From: Paramecium octaurelia
Lineage: Eukaryota > Ciliophora > Oligohymenophorea > Peniculida > Parameciidae
Length of the DNA: 64,000 nt
Direction: 5' to 3'
Assembly: GCA_905182995.1 (NCBI GenBank)
Contig: CAJJDP010000100.1
Location: forward strand, 141,403-205,402
The translations under genes were made by a program, and so were the position numbers. The notes below the pieces were generated by a model. The model did not search any database and was not told the origin of the DNA. It saw only the letters and a list, made by a program, of their open reading frames with translations. Numbering within the stretch: position 1 is the first letter of the stretch; each line of letters starts with the position of its first letter. This document shows positions 45,734-58,616 of this stretch, piece by piece.

Positions 45734-48676
45734 TTTATTAGTTATTGAAATCGTTCATTTCATAGCTAGTTAAACTTCCAATAAATGGTTTAGTAAATGA
45801 GACATACTGAACCTTCTTCTATTTTGGAGATTATTAGGTACTTCTAAAAGTTCTGCTCTGTAATTTTCTCTTTTCAAGTTACTTAAAGAATTAATATTCC
45901 TCCCTTTTTAGTCCATTAAATTTGATTTATCCATTCAATTTTCTATTATCAACCACACTTTTGATATTCAATCTCTAAATTTCCTAAGTTTTTTCATCGC
46001 TAGAATTAGGATCAAAAAAGATTTCATTTAATTCTTATTAATGCACATGAAAATCCTTAAACTTTTTGAAATAGAATTGAGCTCTATTATGTTTTTATGG
46101 AAAATATTTTTATTCCATTTCCATATTTCTTTTTAACTATTTCTAATAAAAATGTTTGCTTGAGGAAAGACTATCTTTAAATACATTCACAATATCTTAA
46201 TCCTCTTTCACTAATTCAGCTACCTATTACCAATGTTCCTTTTCCAAAAGTTCCAAATTATTTTTGATTTATTAGATTCTCTCGCACTTCTTCTTACTAT
46301 CCTCAAACAACCTATTAAAAACTCCTTTTTGTTGGAGCTTGGATGTATAGAATGTTTAAGTTTAGGCAATTTTCTCAACCGACGATTATGGATGCAAGAT
46401 TATTAATTAATTGGTCTATCCTAATTGGTAACCATTACTTTTTTCGTTGGATTATCTGAGATCATCTTAATAATTTGAGTATGAATCCTTAGATTCATTA
46501 ACTTAAACATATCGTCTTTTAAGATTTGAACTTTTTTGAGAGGAATTAACATCAAAGGATTGATTTCTTTAATTCATAAGCTAAAAATGCTAGGATATTA
46601 CTCCTTCACCTTCCATATCATCTATATCTTGTGATAAATGTTTAATTTATTATTTTAAACCTGTAATTTACTTTAGTATATCATCAACATTAATTAAATC
46701 AGTTTAACATTCGATATCCCTCGATTTATTTTGTATGTAATCATAATCCTCATTGGTTTCATCGCTAATTCTATTCATCTCATGTATTTAAATGGCTTCT
46801 TGCAAACTCTTACTGACATTTCCAATCTTAGTTTAAGTTGATCTGTTTTCAAATGATGTACTAAGAAATTCTAAAGCCATATCATTTTTTTCATATTGCT
46901 ATTGCACCTCTTATATAAATTTTAATCCGTTGTGCTATTGTCTAAGTTGCTTCAGTTTATCTTTAAAACTAATGGTAGTTTCCCTGTTATTGTCATCCAG
47001 ATTAAGTTATTCAGGATTGATCTTAGTATCAATATGCTTAACTGTTTGTTGCAAACATTTCTGATGGTTCTTAACTTTGGCTTTAAGATCTAAAATAGTC
47101 ACTTTCATCTAAGAATTTTAGATCTTAAGTTCGTCATTAGATAATTACATCTATTCCAACTTATTGCTCAATTCTGCGATTTCTTCTTATTTTATTTTAG
47201 TAGTGATCATATTTTATAGATAATTATTTTCCAACTCCAAGAACTGTTGCGATGTCAGTTTTTCGTAGTCGTTCTAACTATATTATTAACTTTTTGTTTT
47301 ACTATGCATATAAAATCAATTCCTTAATATCTTTGCCATTCTTTATCTGACTCACAATATACCACAGTCGAGTAGCGTATTTAAGTTGAATCTTCTACAA
47401 TTATTGTAACTCCTTAGATTTGACATCCAAATATTCTTCTTAATGTTACTTCACTATTTTTATTATTATAACCTTAATTACATTATTTTTTAAACTAATC
47501 AAATTAACGCATTATTTATTAGTTGATTCTACTTTCAAACTATTAAACTCTTGCAACTTCTTTTTTCAGTTCCTGCATTTCATCCAATTAATCTTGGTTT
47601 TAGATATTAATGATTCCACAAGCCCTTTCCAAATATACATACATTTGATCTTCGATTCCTTTTTTAAAATATTCTAGTTCTCTATCGTAAGCTTTTGTTA
47701 CCATTAATAGTTTATTCACTTCTCTATATCTAATTCCTGAGGCTGGTTTCTATTTTTCAAAAACATCATGAAAGTATTCATTTCCTTTGATATCCTGAAT
47801 ATATTTCCATATTTTATAAGGGTCTTGTTCTAATGCAAATATTCGATTCATCAGATACTCTATGTTATCCATCAACTTCAACTTTTACTCGTAAGCTCCA
47901 ACGCTCTATCTCATATTCTAAATTTCAGTCTTTTGTTTCTGTACGAACAGATATCTAGCTATTAGATTTAATTTACATTTCCCTTGTTTTCTTTTCATAT
48001 TGACTCTTCAAATTGGCTATCTTATTATTAACTAAATCTCTGTAACGAGGATCCTCTATATCAGTTACATCACAATAGGAAACCTCATAGTAATCGAAAT
48101 CATCAGACTTTTTATACATTTGTTCTCTCATATTTTATAAATCCTTTAAGTAACCACTAGCCAAATCCAAGAGTTTCTACTCCTTTACCTATAGTTTTGC
48201 TTTGAGATTTGCGATTTCGTAATCCTTCTATTGTAGTACCAATTTGTGCTTTTCCAAATTTGCATCGTTGGAATAATCTTAAGTATTTTGCTAAAATGTT
48301 ATTTATTTAACCAAATTGGTTTCTTCTTCATCTGAATTCATAAAGCCTTCTTGTTCGCGATCTCCATGATCTTACCGCTATTTTATCAGTTTGTTTACAA
48401 TCTCTAATTATTTAACTGATATACTTAGCAAGCAGTCGATTCCTTATTGTTCTGATAATACTTTCTTAATTGTTAAACATATTAGATGATTATGGTTTTA
48501 TATTCAATAGGCGTTAAAGTGCAAGGACAGCAATTCCCCAAGAAAATAAATTCAATTATAGATAGTGCAAATTATTAACTGTGGGATAATAGGATCTAAG
48601 CTTTAACTTGATCAATATTCTAAAGTACTTCTTTAATTGGTTTAGTAAGATTATCCACTTATAATTTAATGTCCAT
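45696..48676 (-). CDS. Large coiled-coil protein, probable cytoskeletal
   Basis: ATG 48676 (MDIKLQVDNLTKPIKE) to TGA 45696. Five introns, 48607-48628 (22), 48443-48461 (19), 47955-47976 (22), 47454-47481 (28) and 47278-47302 (25), give exactly 955 codons (954 aa). After an N-terminal globular segment (NNLHYLQLNLFSWGIAVLAL) the protein is mostly heptad coiled coil (KLVLQQKDYEIANLKAKLQV; QEEIAELSNKLEQMQLSNDE). Shorter non-coil blocks are rich in W, Y and D (YKIWKYIQDIKGNEYFHDVF). Such a layout suits axonemal or basal-body scaffold proteins, but no named family is recognised. The stop codon falls inside the convergent gene at 45275-45733. Confidence 0.8.
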
Positions 48677-48720
48677 TATAATAATATTAATGAAAAATAT
48701 TAAATATTATAAAACCAGTA

Positions 48721-49553
48721 TCAAATTATACTTCCAACACTTCTTCTCTTGCTACGAAGCTCATTCATTTGTTAAATTTCTTTTTTTGCAGTATCTAATT
48801 CAACACTAGTTAAAACCAATTACTCTGTACTTTTATTATAAGTTTTATTTAATTATAAAAATTTACCCCTCCACTATTAGGTTTCATTTTAATATAGAGT
48901 AACCTATTTTTACTGATTGATTAATTGAAGTTCCAATTTTTTAATCTATTTGTTTAGATTTTGAATTTCAGTATTCTATTACTCAATTTTATTAGATTGT
49001 TCAAGTTGTGTAAATTTGAATTTGCTTTTCATCTCATCGCACTCCTTGATTAGAATATTCTTATGTTCCAAATTAGTATTGAGACTTCGAGTTTACTGAT
49101 TAGATTCTCCGCTTTCAGATTAAATTTTAGAATTAAATAGATCTAATATCATCTAAATGGTTACCTGTACTAGTGGTTAGATATTGATCTAAAGGTTTAG
49201 GGTTTTATTCTAGAAAAGATATTTTCGTTTGTAAAAATTAGATCTAGTATTCATAATTTTTGTTCAGTGCTTAAATATCCAAGAGTTGTTCTTGTAAATC
49301 TTTGAGTTGATTTATGTAATCATGTTCCCTATTGAAGTTTTTAACTCTCATCTCTTCCATTTGATCGAATAAGTGCTGATTGTCTTTTCTTAAATCACTC
49401 ACCAATTATTCTAAATAAAACACTTTTAGTACATCCACCTAAGAACTCCTACTATCCAATCTACTTGGATAGCAATTGGGACTCTGATTTAATAAAATTA
49501 GTTACTTAAAATGGTTGAGAGACAAAGAAAAAAGGTTAAGATTTGATGTGCAT
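48721..49553 (-). CDS. Coiled-coil protein, function unknown
   Basis: ATG 49553 (MHIKSQPFFFVSQPFQSPN) to TGA 48721, introns 49484-49505 and 49143-49164 (22 nt each), 263 codons (262 aa). A short hydrophobic/Ser-rich head is followed by coiled coil in two blocks (QLVSDLRKDNQHLFDQMEEM; EIQNLNKQIKKLELQLIN) and a basic end RSKRRSVGSII. Only 44 bases separate its stop from the start of the larger coiled-coil gene on the same strand. No catalytic motif. The head is not a convincing signal peptide. Family unknown. Confidence 0.75.
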
Positions 49554-49701
49554 GACTTATTAACAATATAAATATATAACAATAAAATTTATCATTTATC
49601 ATTTATACTTGATATTGTGTTTACAATATATTATATATAAATGGAATATCAAATATATTAAAATGGATAATGAATATTTTATAATTATTATTGCTATTCA
49701 A

Positions 49702-50827
49702 TCATTATTTGATACCTGCCCTATCAAAACTCTATTTGACTTATTGAATTAGTGATAGATCATTATCATATTATTATACTAATTTAGAGTTCAAATTAGC
49801 TCTCACGATCCAAGCATCCTAAGTGGCTTTCAAATTATCTTGAGCATCTTACAAATTTGATTTGGCATCATTGAGTAAATTTGACTTGGCCTTGATTTCA
49901 GCTACATTATTTGATATTCAAACACATACCATCCTTAATTTCAATGTTCTCTCTCAAATCTGGTAAGACAACTGTGGATAAAACATTCAATTTGTCATCG
50001 TAGGTAGTCAACAATTCCTTATTCAATGCTTCCAATCCTTAAGATGAAACAACCAATTGTAATCTGCTTTCTAAGAGTGAAGTTCTCAATTAATTGAGAA
50101 GATTAGTGACTTTGCTGATCAATTCTTGATTTGCGAAACTATAAAGTAATTGAATAATTTTGTTACTTGGATTAAGCAATATCAGCAAGAGCAACAATCA
50201 AGGGTTGGAAGAAAACCTTTTGTTTGCTTAAATGAGTCTTCAATTTGTCATTGACTTGTGCCAAACTATCAGCATTCTTCAAGGAGGTCAACAAGTTAAG
50301 TGCTTCATCAATTGCAGCAGCAGAATCATCAAACTCTTATAATTAGGCAGCAGTATTTGCAGCATCAGTCTTTATCTATTGATCCAATTAATTTCTTAAG
50401 AGTGTAACATCCTATTGTTCCTTGATTGAATCATTTAATAATGATTGTAATGAGTTTCTAGCTTCTGTAAGATCAGCCAAATCGACTTCGTGTTGAGCCA
50501 CTTCAACTTGATATTGTGTGATTTGATTTTCGTAAAATTCTTAATCTGCATTGTTGGATAAAAAGTCCTTGTTGAATGAAGCATTTTCATCTTCTTTATT
50601 TTGTGCAATTTCAGATTCAAGATCATTGATGGCATTGATCAAACGAGAGTAGTCTAATTATTATGATTGCTCTTGTAATAATGCCATGTTTTTTAATGCT
50701 CTAAAAAGCGAAGGATGTTGTTCCTCAATTGATTTTTGTCTTTTTATTTATTTAACAATTACTTTGTCTGATTGTCATTTACTGCGATTGTCAAAAGTAC
50801 TAAAGCAATGAGCACTAAATATTTCAT
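49702..50827 (-). CDS. Trichocyst matrix protein (TMP family)
   Basis: ATG 50827 gives MKYLVLIALVLLTIAVND, a strong signal peptide. Introns 50740-50762 (23), 50139-50166 (28) and 49912-49929+ (through 49939 region, 28 nt, 49912-49939) give 349 codons (348 aa) to TGA 49702. The mature part is acidic, helical, with A/L/D/N-rich coiled-coil repeats (FDDSAAAIDEALNLLTSLKN; NDAKSNLQDAQDNLKATQDA). This is characteristic of Paramecium trichocyst matrix precursors, which are processed and crystallise inside secretory trichocysts. It uses more G/C-rich codons than its neighbours, as highly expressed genes do here. Which TMP subgroup it belongs to cannot be said. Confidence 0.88.
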
Positions 50828-51853
50828 TTATATAATATATTAATTAAAAACGACTATTTAATTCATTTATAATGTAGTGTAAATATCTCAACTCTAAACC
50901 TTAAGAATCTGGATTCTAATTCTCGATATTCAGATAACAAGTAAAAGCTCACATAATCGCTGAATGCTGACTTACAATGGTGTATATAAAGCTAAAACAT
51001 GATGAAATTCAATAAACATTTTGTGTCTAATGTAAGTTAAAAATTAAATTATTTAGATAGACCACTTCTATTGATGTTTTTTGTAGAATCCTGCATAGAA
51101 GTTGGTGATCATTTGAATACTTTAAAGTTAAATCATTATATTAAAACATTTTCAATTGGTTTTTCAACTGTAAATATATCCATTATGTGATAACTTAATT
51201 TATTTATTGTTTGATACTCTAATTATAACAAATAAAATAACTATTTGTTTTAAATAAGTTGCAATATCTCATTATCGTTTTGTCACAATTAGATAGGTAT
51301 AAACTCTTCTTTTAAGTTTAGTTATTTACAGTTCAATTTTTATCATATTATTTTTACAAGTTAAGAGTATTTCTCTTCTATTTTATGTTTTATGAATCAG
51401 TTCATACTAAACTTTTAATCTGCTATGCAAAATTCAAATATTTAAAGTATTAACTTACTAATAATATACTAAATCAATAAGCATCTGCTGGATTTAAAAT
51501 ATCTAAAATGATTTTTCAATCATATGGAATTTGACAATATATAATTAAATTGAACTTCTTGATTTTGTATTCATTTATTACTCTTCTATTCAATATATTA
51601 GCATTTGTTAAAGTATTTAGTATTACTATAGTTTACAGTAGATATCATAAAATTAGAAAATATATTTGGTCAATATAAAAGCTGGTTCATATTTGATTGT
51701 CGATTAATTTGATAACCTTAATGGTCTTTTAATTCTGTTTAAAGTGTTTATTTATTTAATAGATTAGTCTTAGAAATGATATAAAGAGTAAAGATTTTCG
51801 AATTTAATGTAAATAATATAAATCAGTTTGTTACTTATGAATTAAAGATTATC
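50828..51853. other. Unusually long gap without a supported gene
   Basis: About 1 kb of A+T-rich sequence upstream of the trichocyst matrix gene and downstream of the macro-domain gene. No frame shows recognisable protein sequence, repeats or a folded RNA. It may include the regulatory region of the strongly secreted trichocyst protein. Confidence 0.5.
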
Positions 51854-52607
51854 TCATGCTTTTTCCTCCTTTGTAGCACTTTTTTATTTAGGTTTAATGA
51901 TATCAACTGAAATGGATTCCATTTATTCCATAATTGAGCTAGAATAAGTCCTAGAATGTGCAATTTATTAGTTTCCTTTGAATACTTATTAAAACACCCA
52001 TTTAAAGCTACTCACTTATTCGACATGCTTTTAATTTATAAAATATATACATCTAATGTAATTACTATTCTTTTTAAGGATTTAATTTTTTACTCAGTCA
52101 CGCTCAGTTTAATGGCCATCAACATAATGGTTGCTGAGGTAGTGTGATCCTTTGATGCAAAAACTGGAAACCCTATCGATTTCATTTGCTTTTATTCTGC
52201 CTTTAAAAGTGTTATGCATGATGAAATACTATTTTTAAGGCTTCTTAAACTGCTTCATAAATGGTTTATTTTTCATCGTCACTTTTATCACTACTCAATA
52301 TAGTTTCCTTATCGATAACTACAGCCAAAATCTAATTTTTCTGCACTTAAAATATTTGGTATTTAATGATACTCTTCCTAGCAGCCACAAACACACATTT
52401 CCCATTTAATTATGCGAATGTTGGTTTATCACTTTACTTAATATTCGAGTATTGTGAATCAGTTGGAATTACTAGGCATTCCACATCCTCATTCTCTACA
52501 GGACCAGCAGTCAATGCAATTTCACAGTTCCCCATCTCATACTTAAGGAGTAATTAAGGAAATTAAGATGATCTCTCTCCTGTTTAATAACAAAGATTAT
52601 TCCCCAT
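51854..52607 (-). CDS. Macro-domain-like protein, possibly N-myristoylated
   Basis: ATG 52607 (MGNNLCYQTGERSSQFPQ) to TGA 51854, introns 52201-52229 (29) and 52028-52050 (23), both ending AAG, 234 codons (233 aa). Residues about 30-190 resemble a macro (ADP-ribose-binding) fold: CEIALTAG...EDVECLVIPTDSQ, then YEAVQEALKIAEQKQMKSIG, FPVFAS and KRIVITLD. The canonical NAAN and Gly-rich loops are not obvious, so binding is uncertain. The MGNNLC start could be myristoylated and palmitoylated. A second ATG (MGNCEIAL) at about residue 25 is an alternative start. The tail is Ser/Lys/Glu-rich. Fold assignment moderate, function inferred. Confidence 0.65.
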
Positions 52608-52943
52608 AATAATTAATAAAACATAAATGAAATAATTTATAGCTATTAATTCAAATCGATGACAACTTATATTTCATCTTTTAAATTTGAAATTTTCAAA
52701 TTTCATATCTATATATTAGTTATCTAACTTATAGTAAGGAAAGCAATTCATATAAGCAAATCTTAAGAATATTCGAACTCATTCAATAAAGGACATAAAT
52801 ATCTTGATACTGTATCCAATCATTGGTTGAGGAATCTCATCTTCATTTATGATAATAGTAGAGAATGGATTTTGTAGTTAATAATATCTATATTTATGAT
52901 TACATTATAAATTTAAGAATAACACATAAAATAAATTTAAAGA

Positions 52944-53519
52944 TCATTCTGGGTTGTCAAAGTAATTGGTTATTATCCTTTATCGATATGTAAAGAAGAG
53001 TAATGGATCTATAATTAACTTAAAGTCCAATAAGAAAACCAAGACTCTTTCCAAATGATTGAATTCTTCATGTGTAATCCCAGCTACTTTGGCATAATAG
53101 GAATTTTGAAAGAATCGGTCATCATAAAATTTGGCTGACAACATGACTGCTACCACATACAATCTAAATTAGTATAGGGCGAATTACCTATGGACATTAA
53201 TTGATTTGACAATAATTCTTCCCCACTTTTTAGATAGTTTATCCATGAATATTAAACCCATGATTAAACACTCTTAGGAACATTAAGCTTGCTTTAAGAT
53301 TCTGCAAATGTAATCATAAATAGAAATTGATGGGACCTTAGGACTATTAAAAGATTCAAGTTCTTAAATGTTATTAGCATCATTGTCACCTTCATCACAC
53401 AAATCCATTAGCAAATAAGCCAATGCACTTGACATCTATTTATTATCGGCAATTTGTTAATTGTATAATTCATGTTATTATTCGTAGGTCAATTCTTTAG
53501 TTGAATCTAAGTTTAGCAT
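52944..53519 (-). CDS. PHO80/P-type cyclin
   Basis: ATG 53519 (MLNLDSTKELTYEQQHELYN) to TGA 52944, one 24-nt intron (53164-53187), 184 codons (183 aa). The single cyclin box reads IYDYICRILKQAQCSQECLI, MGLIFMDKLSKKW, LYVVAVMLSAKFYDDRFFQN, SYYAKVAGITHEEFNHLERV and FLLDFKL. The AKFYDD..Y.N..YA.VAGI.. pattern is typical of PHO80-like/cyclin P/U proteins, which partner PHO85/CDK5-like kinases. Size fits a one-box cyclin. CDK partner and cell-cycle role are not visible. Confidence 0.93.
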
Positions 53520-53549
53520 TTTTAAGTATTTATTATTATATATTATTAT

Positions 53550-53937
53550 TCAATATTTAATAGTTTAGGTATCAATTCTTCTTAATAATGAAATGTATTG
53601 CTTCATATTTTCATGAAGATGCTTCCATGTTCTTTCATGGCATTCTTCAACCTTTTTGTGTTATAAACAGGATTTGTAAGATTTGGCAGCTTTTTCTGTT
53701 TTGAACTTAAAAGTTTTATTCAAATCACTGTATTTGTCATCGATTTGTTATACACCTAAATTATTAAACTATGAAATTACACTTCGTATATTCAAGATGG
53801 ACATCCAAGAAATTTTTGTAACATTCGTCTTGCTTTTTCCTTAATATTTGGACTTCTTGATCATCAACAACACTATAATATGAACCAACTTCTTCAAGGA
53901 AATTCTTAAAATTGGAATTTATTGCTGATAAATCCAT
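53550..53937 (-). CDS. Small helical protein, function unknown
   Basis: ATG 53937 (MDLSAINSNFKNFLEEVGSY) to TGA 53550, one 25-nt intron (53756-53780), 121 codons (120 aa). All-helical, charged composition (RKKQDECYKNFLDVHLEYTK; KTEKAAKSYKSCLQHKKVEE) with four cysteines but no regular CX3C or CHCH pairing that I can see. It is 30 bases downstream of the cyclin stop side and on the same strand as its neighbours. I do not recognise a family. Confidence 0.7.
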
Positions 53938-53970
53938 AATTAAAATTAATTACAATAAAAATAAAATATA

Positions 53971-54849
53971 TCATCCTTTCTTTTGTTTGAGTCTTTCTTA
54001 TTTGAACTTTGAAATTCTTTTGGGTTGCTCCTCCTATTGAGTGTCATCATTGGTTTCATTCTCTTATATTGTAGGCAATTATTATTTAGATTAAACTGCT
54101 TCTTTCTACTAAGGAATCTCTGCTTTAGGCTTGATTGAATTTAATTTCTCATTCAATTCCTTCAATTACAGTTAATATCTATCGTAATCATCATATTTTT
54201 CCTTATAAAAAGCTTCAGTAATCAATTTAAGAAGTTGTTGCTTTTCTTCATTGATTTGAGCTTCATTGCAGTTGTCTTCTTAAACATATTTCTCTTCAAT
54301 TTCAACCAAGCCATCTGCTAATTAAGTGACCTGTCCCATAGATTAATTTTGTTTTTGTTTTTCTTTCTCTATTTTTTCTCTTTCTAATCTCTCTTTTTCC
54401 AACCTTTCCTTTTCTTGTTTCTACTTCAATTAAAGTTTTTCTTCTTCCTTTAATTTTTGAATCAAATCAATTTATTAACCCTTTTTTGAATCAGAATTTT
54501 CATTGACATCCTGACTTTTACTCTACTCCTTATCCTCATCTATCTTGCTTCCTAAATCGTATTGCATTTCTTCATAGGACTCCTTCTCTCTCAGCTTATT
54601 AAAGTTTTCTTCCAATCTAGTTCTCCTTCTTTACAGAATTTATTGTGCAGAGTCCAAGGAAACCTCAGCTGTGTAGTCAGCTTCCAATGAAATGATGCAT
54701 TTATCTTATTTTGGTATTTTTGCTTCTAGGTACATGACTGAATTAAATTGAACCAATTTCTTGGTTGGCAATTTCTTAAGTAATTGTTGGGTTTTAATTG
54801 TTTCCTCTAATTATTTTTTTAATTGAAGGAGCACAATTTGATTTTGCAT
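53971..54849 (-). CDS. Unconventional prefoldin, URI1-like
   Basis: Intronless, ATG 54849 (MQNQIVLLQLKKQLEETIKT) to TGA 53971, 293 codons (292 aa). The first 110 residues form a prefoldin-type helix-beta-helix: paired coiled coils around KKLVQFNSVMYLEAKI...CIISLEADYTAEVSLDSAQ, then QILQRRRTRLEENFNKL. The VSLDSAQQILQRR block is typical of URI (A.eil.rR). A long KEKERLE-rich helix follows. Near the end, QPKRISKFKQERLKQKKG resembles the conserved C-terminal R/VSKFKxxR motif of URI1. URI acts in the R2TP/prefoldin-like complex assembling RNA polymerases. The identification rests on these two blocks. Confidence 0.75.
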
Positions 54850-54995
54850 AATTTATTTATGTATAAATTGAGTTGAAAAAAGAATAAATAATTTAGAAAA
54901 AGTATTGAAGTGGATGGATTATATGGATAATAATGATTCTAATTCGAGGATTAAAGAATAAAAAATTAATATCTTTTAATTAAAAAAAATATATT

Positions 54996-55524
54996 ATGGC
55001 AGACGTTCAAAATCAAAGAGCATTCTAAAAATAAGAAGGCATTTTCTAAAACTCCAAGAAACTCTTAGCAAAGAAGACATCCAAAGGTGTTAGATATTGG
55101 AAAGAAGTTGGTTTGGGGTTCAAAGTACCAAAGGATGCAATCGAGGGTCATTACATTGATAAGAAATGTCCATTCACAGGAAATGTTAGTGTCAGAGGGG
55201 CCATATTGAAGTATGATGGAGAATGAATGTATTATAGAGGGATTGTCATTTCAACTAAGATGACAAGAACCATCATCATTAGAAGAGATTATTTGCACTA
55301 TGTTGCCAAATATAACAGATATGAAAAGAGACACAGAAATGTACCAGTACACATTTCTCCAGCATTTGGACCAGTCAAGGAAGGAGATATCGTTGTTTGT
55401 GGACAATGCAGGTACTATTCAATTAATATGAAGACCATTATCAAAGACTGTAAGATTCAATGTTTTGAAAGTAATTCCAAATGAAATAATTGGTAATGTT
55501 AGAAAGCAATTTGTTTTGTTCTGA
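54996..55524 (+). CDS. RPS11: 40S ribosomal protein uS17 (RPS11)
   Basis: ATG 54996 ([19 protein letters not shown]). Introns 55211-55237 (27 nt, containing an in-frame TGA) and 55412-55433 (22 nt, ending GAAG) give 160 codons (159 aa). Hallmarks: [93 protein letters not shown]. It is colinear with eukaryotic RPS11 over its whole length. Codons are richer in G/C than neighbouring genes, as expected for a ribosomal protein. It is followed on the same strand by the U5 snRNP gene, only 70 bases away. Confidence 0.97.
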
Positions 55525-55594
55525 TTTGCATGGATATCTATATAGTACAATATCAAAATAATTTATGCATTTAATTTAATATTATATATTAATT

Positions 55595-58582
55595 ATGGAC
55601 GACATGAATAATTACGATGAGTTCGGAAATTACATAGGACCAGAAATCGATTCAGAGGATGAAGACAATGTGTAGATTGAAGAGGAATAGATAGCAGAGG
55701 ATGACCAAGAACATGTAATAGCAAATGTAAGAAAATGCTTCTATCTTTGAAGAGAGTGTATATACCTAATCAATAAGTTGCAGTAATCCTTAATGAAGAC
55801 AAACAATACTACCCAGATGCATAACAAGTCTATGGTCGAGATGTTGAAATCAATGTGCAAGAAGAGGATGCTTAACCAATTACTCAGCCAATGATTGCTC
55901 CCCTAAAATCAAAGGAATTTGATATCTAAGAAACACAGATACCTCAAACTACTTTCGACTATGAGTTTCTGTGTCGTATTTCTAAGAATCCTGCTTTGGT
56001 AAGAAATGTTGCAATTGTAGGCGGTCTGCATCATGGTAAGACATCAATGATGGACGTCTTTGTAAAACAAACTCATCTTAAGCAATTTAGTTTGTAGAAA
56101 GACATCCGATACACCGATACTCGTCAAGATGAACAATAGAGATTGATCTCCATCAAGGCAATCCCTATGAGTTTATTATTACTCAATAGCAAAGATAAGT
56201 CATATTTGATTAATCTCTATGATACTCCTGGACATGTGAACTTCATGGACGAGGTGTGTTGTGCCTTACGAGCCAGCGATGCCATGTTGCTCATAGTTGA
56301 TGTGATCGAAGGAGTCATGATGACTACTGAAATGTTAATCAAGGCAGCTGTCAAGGAGAAGATGCCTATAGTAGTCTTGATAAACAAGATAGATAGATTA
56401 ATCATTGAGTTGAAGCTGCCACCTTCAGATGCCTATTTGAAGATCAAAAACATACTTGATGAAGTCAACATCATTATATCTGATAATGGAGGTAATTAGA
56501 TCATATCACCTCTCAATCATAATGTGATATTTGGTTCAGGTTTATTTTAATTTGTTTTTACAATCTAGAGTTTTGCAAGGAGATACAACAATTTCTTAAA
56601 TCCAGAACAATTCACTCGTCTATTATGGGGAGACATCTATTATGATAATAAAGAGAAGAAATTTGTTCGTAAAATGTCCCCTTATGCTACATAAAGGACA
56701 TTCGTTGAGTTTGTGTTAGAACCCATTTATAAATTATTTGGGTAAGTAGTTTCTAAAGATAAGGAACAATTAGAACCATTCTTATTGAGTCAAGGTATTT
56801 CTCTCAAAAAAAGTGAATTCAAAATGGACACTAGACCATTACTGAAATTAGTTTGTTCTATTTATTTTGGTAATACATCCTCTTTAGTCGATGTCCTAGT
56901 TGAGTAAGTACCCAATTCATAAGAAGGTAGTAGAAGGAAGTTGGAATTGTATTATTAAGGTGATAAATCAAAATAATCATATATTCAAGCAGCTCAAGGT
57001 TCACACAAGGGACCATTATGTATAAATGTTGTGAAATTGTACAGTAGACCAGATTGCATGAGTTTTGATGCTCTGGGGAGAGTGATCAGTGGAACTATTA
57101 AAAAGGGATAGAATGTTAAATTATTAGGAGAAAAATATAATATAGATGATGAAGAAGATATGGCAATAAGGAATATCAAGAATATTTATATCTATCAAGG
57201 CAGATATAGAGTAGAAGTTAATAAAGTACCTGCAGGAAATTGGGTGTTGATTGAAGGCATTGATTAATTTATTAGCAAGAGTGCTACAATCACAGAGGAT
57301 TCTTAATAGATGGACATTTTGAGACCAATTTAACATAACATTTTAGCTACTATGAAGATTGCCATAGAACCATTAGTACCAAGTGAATTACCTAAGATGT
57401 TGGAAGGTCTACGTAAAGTAACTAAGAGTTATCCTATTTTGACAACTAAAGTGGAAGAATCTGGAGAACATATTCTATTAGGAACAGGTGAATTATATTT
57501 GGATTGTGTTATGCATGATTTAAGAAAAATGTATTCAGAAATAGAAATTAAAGTATCTGATCCATCAGTTCGTTTTTGTGAAACTGTTATTGAAACATCA
57601 TCAAAAACATGTTATGCAGATACTCCAAATAAAAAGAATAGGGTATTTAGATTAATAGTAATATTAATTAGATTAAAGCATTGGCAACTCCATTAGACAA
57701 GGGTTTGACTCCTTAAGATAAGGGATTGGCCGAAAGAATTGAGAATGAAGAGATTGATTTATCATGGCCTAAAAATAAATTAACCGATTACTTCAAATCC
57801 AATTTTAATTGGGATATAATTTAGAGTAGATCTGTGTGGGCATTCGGTCCAGAGAAAACAGGACCCAATGTGTTTATAGATGACACCTTACCATCTGAAA
57901 CAAACAAATAGTTATTAACTGAAGTCAAAGATTATATGATTTAAGGTTTTTAATGGGCAACTAGAGAAGGTCCTTTGTGCGATGAGCCGATCAGAAATGT
58001 GAAATTCAAGATCATTGAAGCAAACATTGCTAATGTAATCATTAATATTTAATGTAGGAACCCATTTATAGAGGAGGTGGATAAATAATCCCCACAACAA
58101 GAAGAGTGTGCTATTCCTCATTCCTAATGGCAACTCCGAAAATCATGGAACCAATGTTATTAACAGAAATTATGTGTTTCCAAGACTGTATTCCTGCTAT
58201 CCACAATGTTCTATTAAGAAGAAGAGGACACATCTTATCTGAGTAAGCAAAGCCAGGCACACCATTTTCAGTTGTGAGAGCTCACATTCCAACGATTGAT
58301 CACTTTGGATTTGAAACTGATCTTAGAGTACACACTTCAGGATAAGCCTTCTGTTTGAGTGTGTTTGATCATTGGTCATTGTTACCAGGAGATCCTTTAG
58401 ATAAAACCATAGTGCTTAAACCTTTAGAGCCAGCACCTTCAAACCATTTGGCAAGAGAATTCATGATAAAAACTAGGAGAAGAAAGGGTTTGAATGAAGA
58501 TGTGTCTATTTTGAAATTCTTCGATGATCAGTTCTTGATTGATTCACTCAAACAAGACAAAGACTATTAATAGTATATTTGA
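55595..58582 (+). CDS. EFTUD2: U5 snRNP GTPase Snu114/EFTUD2
   Basis: ATG 55595 ([20 protein letters not shown]); introns 55727-55752 (26), 57643-57671 (29), 58035-58057 (23); 970 codons (969 aa), TGA 58582. An acidic N-terminus precedes an EF2-like core: [11 protein letters not shown] (G1, about 133), [13 protein letters not shown] (G3), [20 protein letters not shown] (G4). Domains II-V follow with [80 protein letters not shown] and [20 protein letters not shown]. These separate it from translation factor EF2. It controls U4/U6 unwinding with BRR2/PRP8 in the spliceosome. Full length, no damage seen. Confidence 0.97.
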
Positions 58583-58616
58583 TGAGTAATTATTTACATC
58601 CCAATGAGATAATCAA

